Positions 53,693 through 63,934 of a DNA stretch of 64,000 bases are shown here, piece by piece (within the stretch, counting starts at the first letter, position 1; each line of letters starts with the position of its first letter). The DNA comes from Lasiosphaeris hirsuta (Eukaryota; Ascomycota; Sordariomycetes; Sordariales; Lasiosphaeriaceae). Made by a program: the position numbers and the translations under genes. The notes beneath the pieces are model-generated. The model was not told the DNA's origin, made no database searches, and saw only the letters and a program-made list of their open reading frames with translations. Where the stretch lies: the NCBI GenBank assembly GCA_030549175.1, contig JAUKUA010000003.1, forward strand, positions 930,001 to 994,000. The letters are read 5' to 3'.

Positions 53693-54823
53693 TCATAATG
53701 CCCATCCCTTGGCTTCTACCACCGCCATTTTGACTTTTACCACCACCACCACCACCTCCTCCTCCTCCTCCTCCTCCTTCAAGTCTGCACCCAGCAGGTT
53801 TGCCAGCTCGTACGACTTGCTCCGTGCAAAGTCTTGCGTGTTCCGGATCAGCTCGCGGCCGAGGTTAGGATAGGAAAGCAGGCTCTTACGCGCTACTAGG
53901 TTTTGGTGGTACTGTCCACCCTTGGAATTGTGCGTGTATACTTCGGCTACGGTGCCATCGGTTACGCAGGTGAAGACAGCAGCTTCTTCAGCAGCCTTAT
54001 CGATAGCCACATGATTTGATAGGTTAGCTCTCGCTTGAGAAAGAGCCCGTTCTCGTGCGTTGACCAAAACGGCACCATCGTGGGCGGCTTGGACTGTCGC
54101 TTGGTGGAGATTGCCATCGGTGCGCTTAATTTCAGCAGCAAAGTGACAGAGCGAGAGCGAATTTGTCTTATGGAGAGCATGGTCATCGTGTAGGCCATTT
54201 GGCAAAACCGCTGTGTCGAGGCCTTCTAGGATATCGGGAAGGGGGTTGGATAAGCCGTTGTTGAAATCCTGGCTGGGAATCCGGGTAATGGCTCGACTGA
54301 CTGCTTTGCCATACTGCATATCATTGTACTCTTTTATGATCTTCGACTGGATAAGAGAAGATACTTCAGCCTCATTGTCCGATTTGAATACCTTGTTGCA
54401 ATATCTTTGATGGGCACCCTCTGATGGCTGGGTGCTGGTGCGGCGTTGGGTGAGACAATATTGGATGTTATCGAGGTCTTGCGGTGGATGCGAGGCGACG
54501 GGGTCCAAGATGCCGTTCTCGTACGCGCGTTGTTCGAAGCTGGAATTGGTGGTGGAGATCTTCTTCATCGTGTCGCCATCGTCGTCTTCCTCAAACAAGT
54601 AGGCGCTGTCGTAGTTGCTGTCCTCTGCGTCACCGTTCAGAGTGTTGAAGAGAGCCACGTTCTTTCGGGTGAGCTGGAGAGGGCCATTTGTATGGTTGGC
54701 GCTCCACTTGGCCATGGTGATGGGCACATCTCCATCGTCGTCGCTGGCCTTGCGCTTGGCCATGGCCATGGCGGTTGGCACATGCCCATCAGCAGCAGCG
54801 TTGCTGAATGCCTCTCCTATCAT
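53693..54823 (-). CDS. DUF7924-like PD-(D/E)XK nuclease-type protein
   Basis: ATG 54823 gives 376 residues in one exon. The frame upstream has no ATG, and MAKRKASDDDGD further in is an alternative start with a nuclear-localisation look. The C-terminal half matches the fungal DUF7924 pattern: AVSRAITRIPSQDF, PLPDILEGLDTAVLP, LCHFAAEIKRTDGN, AHDGAVLVNARERAL. PD at 196-197 and EIK at 231-233 could be the metal-binding PD ... E-x-K core of the restriction-endonuclease-like fold. Just before the stop lie seven Glu and six Val codons in a row, from adjacent GAG and GTG microsatellites. These proteins are common in accessory regions of filamentous fungi and have no known role. Confidence 0.75.
   Translation of the reverse strand: MIGEAFSNAAADGHVPTAMAMAKRKASDDDGDVPITMAKWSANHTNGPLQLTRKNVALFNTLNGDAEDSNYDSAYLFEEDDDGDTMKKISTTNSSFEQRAYENGILDPVASHPPQDLDNIQYCLTQRRTSTQPSEGAHQRYCNKVFKSDNEAEVSSLIQSKIIKEYNDMQYGKAVSRAITRIPSQDFNNGLSNPLPDILEGLDTAVLPNGLHDDHALHKTNSLSLCHFAAEIKRTDGNLHQATVQAAHDGAVLVNARERALSQARANLSNHVAIDKAAEEAAVFTCVTDGTVAEVYTHNSKGGQYHQNLVARKSLLSYPNLGRELIRNTQDFARSKSYELANLLGADLKEEEEEEEVVVVVVKVKMAVVEAKGWAL
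53741..53779 (+). repeat. Adjacent (CAC)n and (CTC)n microsatellites
   Basis: They encode Val and Glu runs at the C-terminus of the DUF7924-like protein on the minus strand. The two arrays abut, which suggests slippage within coding sequence. Confidence 0.85.
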
Positions 54824-54825
54824 GG

Positions 54826-55300
54826 CAGCTGCTATGGCGATGGTGAGACGGCGATGGTGAAACCAAAAAAATCCATGAGTGAGACGGAGTTGTGAGACCA
54901 GGGTAAACAAAGGCAAAGAAAATTAAGAGCAGAGATGAAAGTTGAGAACAAAGAGAGTAAAGGCAGGCCGGGAGCGGGGCTTGTATCGGCCGTGGGTGGG
55001 ACGATTCAGGCCAAACGACCAAGACCAACCCTGACGCTGGCATAGGCGAGGTGCGAGCTGACAACGGGGTGACAAGGTCGTGGAGCCAGGGCTGTTGTCG
55101 CAGGCGAAGGCCCCTGCACGCGCAGTCCCGTCCCCATTCTGGGCAGCAGCAGCCCATCAACAGCGCGACGGCGAGACGGTGTGACGGTGATGGTGAGACG
55201 CCGCCGCGGCAATGGCAAACCCCAGGGGAAAACAAAGAAATGGAATAATAGGAAAGCAGAGAGAGATGGAGATGTGTGTGCAAGGTTGAGAACAAAGAGA
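54826..55300 (+). repeat. Imperfect direct duplication upstream of the nuclease-like gene
   Basis: Blocks GATGGTGAGACG, GGAAAACAAAG/GGTAAACAAAG, AGCAGAGA and AGGTTGAGAACAAAGAGA/AAGTTGAGAACAAAGAGA occur in the same order at about 54838-54955 and 55188-55300. This indicates an old local duplication of the gene's 5' region. Confidence 0.5.
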
Positions 55301-55734
55301 CGACGAGCTGGTAGAGCGGTGCGCGCGTGGTCACATGACGAAACGGGAGCCCTACTAAGACGATAGGGAACTTGTTAGCAAACTGGTTGGGGTGGGTCTG
55401 AGCTGTGAGGTTTGGGTTAGCTGCTTGTCTCGGCACCTAACTTGGACGCACCGGAAAAATCTAGCTAGTCATTTGTCAAGTATCTCTGCCTGGAATTCAC
55501 GAGATTTCAAAGACTAATAGTTAATGGGGAATTTTGTATACTAGCCATCTGTCAGAAACACTGCACTCGGGAATCTGTGGGGTTGAAGTGGTTGGAATTG
55601 CTTGCTTGCTTGTCTTACTTGTCTGATCTCTTCTGCGGTTCTGGTCAGGGTGGGCGAAAACATATTCGTTGGCTGACAAACAGAAATCTCCATCGCTCAA
55701 GTAAGTAATACAAATACATAAGACTTTTATTCTT
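55301..55734. other. Spacer without a supported gene
   Basis: Upstream flank of the duplicated 5' region. No gene or repeat was recognised. Confidence 0.4.
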
Positions 55735-55975
55735 AAAAGTAGGACAGATTTTGGCTATCTTTATATATGGGACTAGTTCTGGGCCCCCTCACTAGAATTG
55801 AAGTGATACTGCACCGCAGCCTGCCGAAAATGGTAATTAGGGTGAGCAAAGGTGAGTCAGCCTGAGCAAATCCTGAGCAGGGACTGAGCCGAGCCCGAAC
55901 CAGGGTGAGTAACGTCACGTACTGGAGATACGAAAATGGAAATTTCGTGTGCCCAGATTCGTCGCACACAATAAA
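55735..55975 (-). repeat. Dispersed repeat A, reverse copy
   Basis: Read on the minus strand it begins GCGACGAATCTGGGCACACG and runs through CTCAG iterations and TACCATTTTCGGCAGGCTGC to CCCATATATAAAGATAGCC, matching 32158-32435. The two copies are 23.3 kb apart in inverted orientation. Confidence 0.65.
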
Positions 55976-56189
55976 AAATCCCTAACGTACATGATAAGCG
56001 GGTCGTGCAGACGAGTGAATCGCGTATCCTAACAAGGTTTGGTCGCCTACAAGCAAAAGGATGCTAGTAAATTGTTAATAACTTTGTCAATTTCTTATCA
56101 CGTTTCCGGTGTACGGGCCACAAATGCTCTTCAACCCCCTCATCTCCCTCTCCAACATGATGCTCTTCCTCCTCAAAAGCCTCCCTCCG

Positions 56190-56690
56190 CTACAAGCCCG
56201 CCAAAATCCTCCATCACCCGCCTCATCTCCCTCGTCGACGAGCTCCTCTACTACGCCAAAGAAATCGAACGAAAACCGCTCTCGCCATCCCACCCCTCAG
56301 AGTACCACGAAGGCGGCGACTGCAATTGTCTTGCCTTGGCCATCCAAGCACGTCTCACTCGCTTCGTGGCGACCAAGCTAGATGCAGATCCTTATATTTT
56401 GCGAAGCAAAACCCAAAAATCGCCGGACGGCCATTCTTAGACTCCGCGCTACGCCCGTTGTTAAGAGTGGCGGCGCTGGCGATGCCTTGTCAATCGCAGC
56501 GGGCCGAGGCCGAGGTGGGCGTGGATGTGGAGATGGTGAGGATGTTGTTGGAACGAGGGGGGCGGGTCCGAATCAAAAGGTTTGGTTGAACCATGGGAGG
56601 AGTGTGTGGGCGTGGTATGAGAGTACGAGCAGGGAGGAGGGAGGAGGGTTTACGACTTTATTGAGAGAGGCTTGGTGTCAGGTGTTTACC
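56190..56690 (+). pseudogene. Ankyrin-type C-terminal relic
   Basis: Three frames in succession give LISLVDELLYYAKEIERKPL, then RPFLDSALRPLLRVAALAMP with VEMVRMLLERGG, then GPNQKVWLNHGRSVWAWYES. This is the usual layout of the C-terminal ankyrin-like segment of fungal NACHT/ankyrin proteins (RPLLDYAL ... VKLLLE-x-GANPNQ-x-V ... TVWALFL). At least two frame changes make it non-functional. Confidence 0.5.
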
Positions 56691-56725
56691 TGGTGGTGGA
56701 CTCACCCTCCACACCCTGCGCAGTT

Positions 56726-57245
56726 TATTTCCCCTCAGCCTCCTTCGCAGCTGCATCAGCAGCCGTGTTCTACTCTTTCGGGATCCTCCATAGCTCAACA
56801 GCCATTCCAGGTCCTTGTATTGCTCAATCTCACCCAGCAGCGCCTCCCAGAATTCCCTACTCATGACGCTGTGTCCCCGCATGGCCTTTTCCAGCCTTTC
56901 TTGATCCCACCCCTTAACCCAGTTGGTTGAGCCCTCAACCACATACTCGGAATCGGTAGCAATGACAACTGTGTGGAACCCCTCGCTAGGCCAATATCGG
57001 TAACGCAGGGCCGCGATGACAGCGCGGAGCTCCGCCCGGGTGGTGCTCTGAAAACTGTCGCTGCCGAATGGCCCTTTGTTCTCCAGGCGGCCGGCGACGA
57101 CGAGCTGTTTGCCTGAAGGATCAAGGCCGTACCAGAAGGCCCAGCCCGCCCTTGCGAACTCTTTACCGATCTGAACATACGCAGGCGGTGCGAATGAGGA
57201 CTTTGCCAGTATGGTTAAAGAGAGCGAACCTGATAGATAACATCA
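56726..57245 (-). pseudogene. RNase H-domain protein, disrupted
   Basis: On the minus strand: AYVQIGKEFARAGWAFWYGL, RLENKGPFGSDSFQSTTRAE, LRAVIAALRYRYWPSEGFHT and VVIATDSEYVVEGSTNWVKG, then REFWEALLGEIEQYK. These include the conserved Glu in TRAEL and Asp in TDSEYV. After a frame change it ends ELWRIPKE, stop, NTAADAAAKEAEGK, where homologues have REWN-x2-AD, so the stop is TGG->TAG. The N-terminal TDGA-type Asp block was not found. It resembles the free-standing fungal RNase H-like family rather than a retroelement RNase H, but that is a judgement from motifs. Confidence 0.7.
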
Positions 57246-57409
57246 GCTAGTATGATGTTGCATTGACTGTGGCGACAGATGATCCTCGCCACCAGCCCAG
57301 AGAATGACCTATTTACATCAATGACGTCTTGTGATTAAATCTGAATCCGAATGGGAGTTGTGATTCTATGTTGGCGCTGCTTGCGCTCCACCTCGTCGTT
57401 GATTCTCTT

Positions 57410-57655
57410 GAGGTGTTGTTTTACCCTAAAGCTGCCCTCACCAACCCCGGTCACCCGCACCACCCTCGCCACCTTGCTCAGGCCTTACTCAGGCGCTGCT
57501 CAGGAAATAATCAGGGAAATCGCTAAACATGGTTTAGATGAATTGGCAGTACTCTACAGTTTAAATGGCAACTTTTCGCGAGGTCCCAGTTTTTGGGACA
57601 CAGGTGGCCTAAAACTAGGATCGCCCCCCACCCTCTTTTCGCTCCTCTTCCCTTC
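57410..57655 (-). repeat. Dispersed repeat B, reverse copy
   Basis: This is the reverse complement of 42415-42660 over about 240 bp (GTTGTTTTACCCTAAAG, ATGGCAACTTTTCGCGAGGT, CACAGGTGGCCTAAAACTAG). In both copies a short open stretch reads PVSQKLGPREKLPF and SKPCLAISLIIS on the relevant strand, so the repeat may include the edge of a former coding exon. Confidence 0.7.
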
Positions 57656-57945
57656 CCCCCGAAGTCAGATAAAACCCAGTTTACATCCCCCATTAGGTTT
57701 CCATTCCTTCGGAAGCTGGAGGCTTCCAAATAGTCTGGTGCCTGGAGTCGTTCGTTCCAAGGGCTAGGGGCACTTGTAAGCCAGACCCCACTTGGCGCCA
57801 GTGGCTTACAGGGTGTGCAGTTCCAACATCCCTTACACAATAATGGCTCTCAGCCACTGCGGTGCAGTGACTTGTTACGGCCTGCACCCAAGGGGAGGTT
57901 AAGACATAAAGAGTATTTGCGCAACCATAACCTTCCAGCCCAATT
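57656..57945. other. Spacer between repeat B and the Clr5-ankyrin gene
   Basis: Nothing recognisable. Confidence 0.4.
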
Positions 57946-60900
57946 TCAGCGCATATCATAAGCGCTGTCTAATGATTCCAATTCGCTATCTGCAGACTCC
58001 CCGTCAGAATCAGAGTGCGAGTCACAGAGCGACCACGTGTCCGAATCACCCAGTAGCGCCTCGTTGTTCCCAATGACGTCCTCCGAAAGAAGATTGTTGG
58101 CCATTTCCTCATCCTGGGACATCCATTCCCGCGAAACCCGGAGCAACCATGTCCTTCACGTGTTGCGAACTGTATCGCTCGAATAAAGTGGCGCTGGTAC
58201 CTGCCCTGTGTCTGCGCCCCGTGCTCGAGAAGGAGCTGAGCCATGTCGATTCTTCCGTGTTCCGCCGCTGCCTCGAGCGCCGTCCTTCCATCATTACGCG
58301 CAGGCGGCGCGTTAACGTTAGCTCCCAGGTTGACCAAGCGTTTTGATACCCCGAGATGACCCTTCGCTGCCGCTAGCTGGAGCGCAGTGGCACCGGCGTC
58401 CCGTGACGGCCTTGCGTTGACATTAGCACCTGCCTCGATCAAGATTTCCATGATTTCCAACCGATTTCGTTCCACCGCTTTCTGCAGAGCTGATCGGCCT
58501 CCTTTCGCGTTTTTGTCGAAAAAGTTTGTCGAAAAAGTTAATGTCGACCCTAGCTTTGAGAAGCAAGCGCACCATCTCGACGTCATCTTTCTCGATGGCG
58601 AGAAGCATAGGCTGTCCCCGTCCCGAATGGCGCGGGGGCCATCCCTGATCCTGTTTGGATCGTTCACTAAGAGCTCCATCAGCTCCATCGAGCGAGTAAC
58701 AGCCAAATACAGACATATTTGGTCGGGAGCAAGCCCATGCAGCAGCATTTCTGACAAAGCGTCAACATTCCCCATTCCCAAGGCTGCGAGGAGTGGCGAG
58801 CCCATAAAGTTAACTGCGATCTCTCCAAAACTTAGAGTCCATGGCGTTGTATAACAATGATTCCCTCCAGTTATCCCAGCCACGCTGCACACAATACAGT
58901 AGATTAGTTTTGCGGGTTGTGATTGGTAGGACGGCTAATGTCGAACGAAACGGTTCCAGATGGTCCAAGATCAGACGGGTAAGCTCTGCTTCAAGAAAGA
59001 AAGCCGAGATTCCTATCGCTGTAATTCCGAGTATAGTTGCTGGTGGGCCACGCCTTCTCCTGCTTAATAAAGCCTTGATTAGGCTATCGTCCCCTTGGGT
59101 GACAGCCACGGCGGTCGCGGCGCAGAGGGCTCCAGGATGATATTGCAAGTCAATCTGTCTCAAAAGATTACCCATCTGATCAAAACCGGGTCGAATGATT
59201 GCCGCCTCAAAGTCCCTCATTCCGACGGTGATAGGACCCCCTCCTGCCTTCAATAACATGTCAACAAGCGGTTGACATCCAAACCTCAAGGCAAGCGAGG
59301 CGTCTCCACGCTGAACAGTGGCTCCAGCATCGAGAAGCATAACGGCGATTTATAGGCGTCTCTCTGCCATGTCCTTGCCTTCGATATTTATATTATGACT
59401 TCGGAGTGCCAGCTGCAGCGGACTGTCTTCCGTGTCTGTAAGTTTCTCATCTGGATCGCCGCCTTCGGCCAGCACAACACGAAGAAGCTCCGCTTGCACG
59501 TTCTCAACAGCCACAGAAACCTCTAAACCTTCCAAAGAGGCACCGTTTCTGATCAAAAGGCGAACACGACCTGTGGGATCGTCAGAGGCCCTCAAAAAGA
59601 CACACCCAAAGTGGTGACAGGTTTCTGGGCCGCATCGTTTCATGGAAATAAAATCCAAGAAGAGCCCCGATCGCGTTCCCGTGCCGCCTATCAAGCATGC
59701 CCGATAATCGCCAGCAGGTATTGACTCCGGCACCGGCTTTAATCAGAAGCTCTATAAGCTCTTCCGCCATGGCATCGCAGGCTATGTGAAGCGGTGGGGG
59801 ACATCCCTGCTCGGCAGGGCAGGCATTCGCTCCTAGAGAGAGTAAGAATAAGGCTGTTTCCTCAGATCCCCATTCTGCGGAACAAGCGACATGAAGTGGA
59901 GTTATCACAAGACGCATCTGCACCCGAGATATCCGGGTTGATGGCATGCAGAACCAGGATGAGGTCGAGGTTATCACCGTTTTCTCAGAAAGAAGCCTGT
60001 AGTCAAGTTCCACCTTGAGGGTAACGTTTGCCCCGTTCTCCACGAGGAGCTTAACCAAAGCGAGATCTCCATAACGCGATGCTAGGAAGATTGCCGGGCA
60101 AAGAAAGTTATCGAGATCCCATGATAATCATGGCAGGGGATCCGGATGAACACCGTTGGTGATGAGTATTTGAGCCATTTCGTTGACCGCCGAAATCTCA
60201 GATTTGCCACAGTTCGAAGAGGCAAAAGCCTGCATGAGGATATCAAGGGTGGTTCTTGAACCTTTTCGAAAAGCCTTGTTCGAATCAATCCTGTGATTGA
60301 GGAGAACCTTCGAAAGGACAGGGGACAGCAAACTAAGGGCCACCTCGATGGTCGAGATGGAGATTCCATGCATCTTAACAATGCAATCAGCCTTTTTTTC
60401 CTGATCTGAGGAGCCACTTAGTGGCTTGGGCGGCGGTTTTGCTCCTCCCTCTGACGGTCCAGTGTACTGATTCGCCGAACAAGCCTTCCGCAAAAGCCGA
60501 GATAGTGATGTCGCTGAAGGAACTCAGATCCACGACGGCATGCATGAAACCGAGGTCAACTAGGGGTGCTCATGATATAATCCCACCCATCTTCGGTTTT
60601 CGCGTTATGACACCAGATAACGGGCACCCAGCCAGCAGAGCGAGCTGCATATTCTCGCTGGGCTTGTTTGTTCGAACTTGGCCCTGCCCATGCTCATTGG
60701 ACTGAAAACGAAGCACTCCTCGAATAACATAATCAGGAAAAGTGATGGCACTGATTGTTGGAGCTGCGGGTAACTAACGCTATGGCAAAATTGACTGAAA
60801 CTTCAACCCAGGGGAGGGTTGTGGGCCATTCGAATTCCATGCATATTGCCGGCGGTGTATAGACCATGACGCCGAAGTCGCCTGGCGAACAAGGGCTGCT

Positions 60901-61399
60901 TACTGGGGCTAAATAACGCGTCGAGCTCGACCAGGTCAGCACCAGAATTTCTGGCGACAGGACAACCATGGGAAACACTTACACCGAGCATACTTGCCCT
61001 GCAACGTGACCTTTCGATACCTGCCGGTCCCCTTTTGAACAGCTGCGGGTTCCAGTCGCACGCCGGAAACAGAGACACTGCTCTGCTTACCTGAGCACTT
61101 TCGCTTTTCGATCCTGTGGCCGATTGATCTTCATGCATCCTGAGGAAGTTTCTTTCGAAAATCCCATTCCTTCAGCTCGAGATCCAGTTGGTCCTTCCTG
61201 CAGTGAGCAGTCGATGGTTAGCCACGATGCCCAAGGTACTAGCGGGACGCCTCTGAACCTACGTAACGATCAGTCCCCGCAGCTCGAGGATCTGCCTCAC
61301 CTGCTTGAGGGATTTCTTTTCCACCAGATACCAGCGATGAATGTCGGCCTTGTGATGGAGCCAATCCGCTTTGCTGGAGGCTGAGGACAAAGTGGACAT
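57946..61399 (-). pseudogene. Clr5-domain ankyrin-repeat protein, decayed
   Basis: ATG 61399 opens MSTLSSASSKADWLHHKADI, then HRWYLVEKKSLKQVRQILEL. A 64-bp intron (GTAGGT at 61262, CTGCAG at 61198) joins in phase to KDQLDLELKEWDFRKKL, which completes the Clr5 domain. The long remainder encodes ankyrin repeats, for example MVKLLVENGANV, ETALFLLSLGANACPAE, LIELLIKAGAGVN, RVRLLIRNGASLEG, NRLEIMEILIEAGANVN and RIDMAQLLLEHGAQT. The C-terminus is acidic (SDSDGESADSELESLDSAYD). Breaks include a CAA->TAA type stop (RRL, stop, IAVMLLDAGATV), a TGA after LPQDA and frame changes near 59600, 58870, 58600, 58530 and 58170. Intact members are putative nuclear or scaffold proteins of unknown role, abundant in Sordariomycetes. 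Confidence 0.75.
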
Positions 61400-62003
61400 G
61401 TTGAGACCTGGATTCGCGAAGGGATGGGACACCGAGTCGGTTGGAAGCAGCCCGGTGCGAAAGACGCTGTGGGAGAAAGCTGAAGAATATGCCTGCGCGA
61501 GGGCACAATGATGCCACGATGTGGTATTAAAGAGATATGTAGGATTTTGAACCGCTCGAGCGTCGTAGACGCTGGGATTTCGAGGCGGCGGTCATTGTTG
61601 GCAGGTCGTGTCGTCGAGGTCCGCGACTCAGCCACTCCCCAGGCTCGTTGATGCCCAGTTTCTAGGCGAGGCTCCTACGGCCATCTGAGGAGGTCGAAAG
61701 GTGCTCAACTCGGCTAGTGGGCAAATCCAAAATCGGGCCCACCCGTGATTCCCTAATATTCCTTCCCATCTGGCAGCCCTACGACTATGCCATCTCCATG
61801 ATTGGGCTGGTCCAGACTGGTTCCCACAATTCCTCCCCCTCCCCCAGAGGCTTGGATCTTACAGCGCCTCAACGGGTACTCGATCTCTGCAAATCATTGT
61901 TTTTCAGCAATCAGCTTCTCGACGCCGTAGAGTATATATGCAGGGCACTTCCAACGAGTAAGGCACGGTTGTCATAAATCTGAGCAGCAATTCAATCTAT
62001 AAC
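61400..62003. other. Upstream region of the Clr5-ankyrin gene
   Basis: No gene is seen on either strand beyond shadows. Confidence 0.4.
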
Positions 62004-63587
62004 TCATTCTCTCTCAGTATCCCAAAGCTGCGCACACCTTCGCTGTTCGTCCTTGCCTTGAGCGCCCACCGCAACAGCACATTCCCCCCAGATGCTCAAG
62101 CTTTGCAAGCTTCCGCCGTCCCTACTCTCAAGACGGCATCTCAAAGAATTTCCACTATGAAAGGCAGCTTCTTGTTGCTGCCCGATTGTCGCCGCGTTCT
62201 CTTCCTTCTTGCCGACGTAAGTGGTATTCTTGGCTTGCTTCTTGAAGCCACCTTTCGCAAGCCATGCAAGTGGGCGTACCACATTTGCGTATCTTGATGC
62301 CAGCCTTTTCATCAAAGTTCATTGCTGGTGACGTAGACTTGACTACGCCATGCCTGCTGGGAGGATGCTGTTTAGGGGGTGGAATGAAGTTTTCGCTGTG
62401 GAGGCAAAACTTTGGCGATGCCGTCAAAGAACTTCTTGTTTGAAGACCCATCCCAGTGGGCGATTCTGTGGCGGTCGAAATTTGCCTGTGAGATGCTGTC
62501 TCGGCGCTTTGCGGTCCAAAAAGGCTTGGACAGCCCCATTTCGAGGACAAGTATTCCGATAGCAAAAATTCGAAGACATTGAATATTCACGGGGGTTCCG
62601 TCGATCATGTCTTGTAAGAGATCACCCGATGGGCTTGTGGGCAAAGCTAGATAGGCTCTAAGTGACAAGTTGGTCTTGTCTTTGTGCTTCATCCAAGTCT
62701 TCAGGCATAAACCAGATATTCTTGCTAGTCCACTTGGTTTGCATTACTTCAGAATCGTAAAGCTGCTGCTAATAGGCGCGAGCTATTGCGTATGAGAGAA
62801 ATAACTTGTGTGTTTTGGAGCTTTTGCCAGATGCCCATGTCAACAGTGGAATGAGAAGACCGAGCGACACGGCATCATTACTCGTCTCCATCAAACATAA
62901 TCTTGCCGGATACCAGGATTGTTCTACCTGTTGACTGCCGGCTTGTGATTCCTGAAATGTAGGATCACACATAATGTGATGTCCAAGAGCGTTAAAAAGG
63001 TCGGGACTGAGATGACTGGAGTGGTCGCTGTGTTGAATGCGTTGGATACTGACAGGGAAGCGTAACTCAACCTCGTTGGCGCCCTGTGCCACCTTGGCAT
63101 GTAGCTCGTCGCAATTTTTTTTAAACCGTTCAATGAAGCCCAATGAAGCCCTTGTTCTTGACTCGATTGAAGAACGCAACAATGCGGGATTCTAGTTCGC
63201 GTTGGTGACTTTGGCCAGCATTCCAGAAAGGCGATTGTAACGTCCTGCGGTGCCTGGGCCCGGAGATGACTCGGAAGGATGAGGTCGCTACATTGTATGA
63301 AGATATGTCAGTACTGTCCAATGTACCTAGGAAGCTTTATAGCCCATGTGTGCTACCCGCCACGGAAAGGAGATGAGGATTACCTACCGTACGTCCTAGT
63401 ATTTTTTTGTCTGGCCCTTGACGAGCTGCTGTGGTAGATTCTCAACGTCGGCATCTACCCAGTACGGCGGAAGGGAGTCGAGATAGCTTTGGATAAGATG
63501 AAGTCTTGTCCCAATCTCTCCCGCCATTCGCGCACTCCCCGATGAAGTCAGCGATCGTTGGCACGCTGCCCTTAGAATGACGCCCAA
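62004..63587 (-). pseudogene. DUF7580/HeLo-associated kinase-like protein, decayed
   Basis: Minus-strand frames in order give GVILRAACQRSLTSSGSARM, YLDSLPPYWVDADVENLPQQ, FIERFKKNCDELHAKVAQGA and NEVELRFPVSIQRI. Next comes KLFLSYAIARAYWQLYDSEV-like sequence (with the Trp replaced by a TAG/frame break), TKWTSKNIWFMPE, SLRAYLALPTS and LRIFAIGILVLEMGLSKPFW. The LSY-x-[IL]A-[RK]A-x-WQ-x-YDS ... W-x2-WTS-x2-[IV]-x-FM pattern is that of the kinase-like C-half of fungal DUF7580/HeLo-linked proteins. At least four breaks. The identification rests on pattern memory only. Confidence 0.5.
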
Positions 63588-63599
63588 CCCTTTTCTACG

Positions 63600-63934
63600 C
63601 AGCCTGACGCCGCCGAGCTACTAATCGAAGTCCTCTCCGCAAGCCTCAACCCAGCCGACTACAAAGTCGCCGAGATGGGGCTCTTAGCACGCGCGCTGAT
63701 CCGCGTACTGGCACGTTTGGGATTCAGGCGGCCAAGGCGCTGGGGTGCTATGTAAGTGCGTCGTGTTCGATGGGCAAGGTGGCGCTGTGTCGGAGCCTTA
63801 GGGCGGATGAGGTGTTGAATTACACGACGACAGACGTCGAGGAGGTTTTCGAGTTTGAGCATGTTCCGAAGGCGTACGCGAAACTGAGGCACGGGCAGAA
63901 TGCTGGCAAATTTGTGATTCATGTTGGGAGGTGA
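63600..63934 (+). pseudogene. Medium-chain dehydrogenase/quinone oxidoreductase with internal deletions
   Basis: Three separated pieces of an enzyme of about 340 residues are fused in 335 bp. The first is the N-terminal AELLIEVLSASLNPADYKVA, then EMGLLARALI. After a frame change comes the cofactor-domain piece GIQAAKALGCYVSASCS, then RSLRADEVLNYTTTDVEE. It runs directly into the extreme C-terminus FEHVPKAYAKLRHGQNAGKF, then VIHVGR and a stop. Roughly 100 residues are missing at each junction. Intact enzymes reduce quinones or enals with NADPH. It may be part of a larger structure beyond the window. Confidence 0.7.

Noticed and set aside
42415..57655. A single 15-kb Maverick/Polinton- or Starship-type transposon bounded by repeat B
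   Set aside because: No polymerase, integrase, packaging ATPase or DUF3435 recombinase was seen, and repeat A pairs overlap rather than nest.
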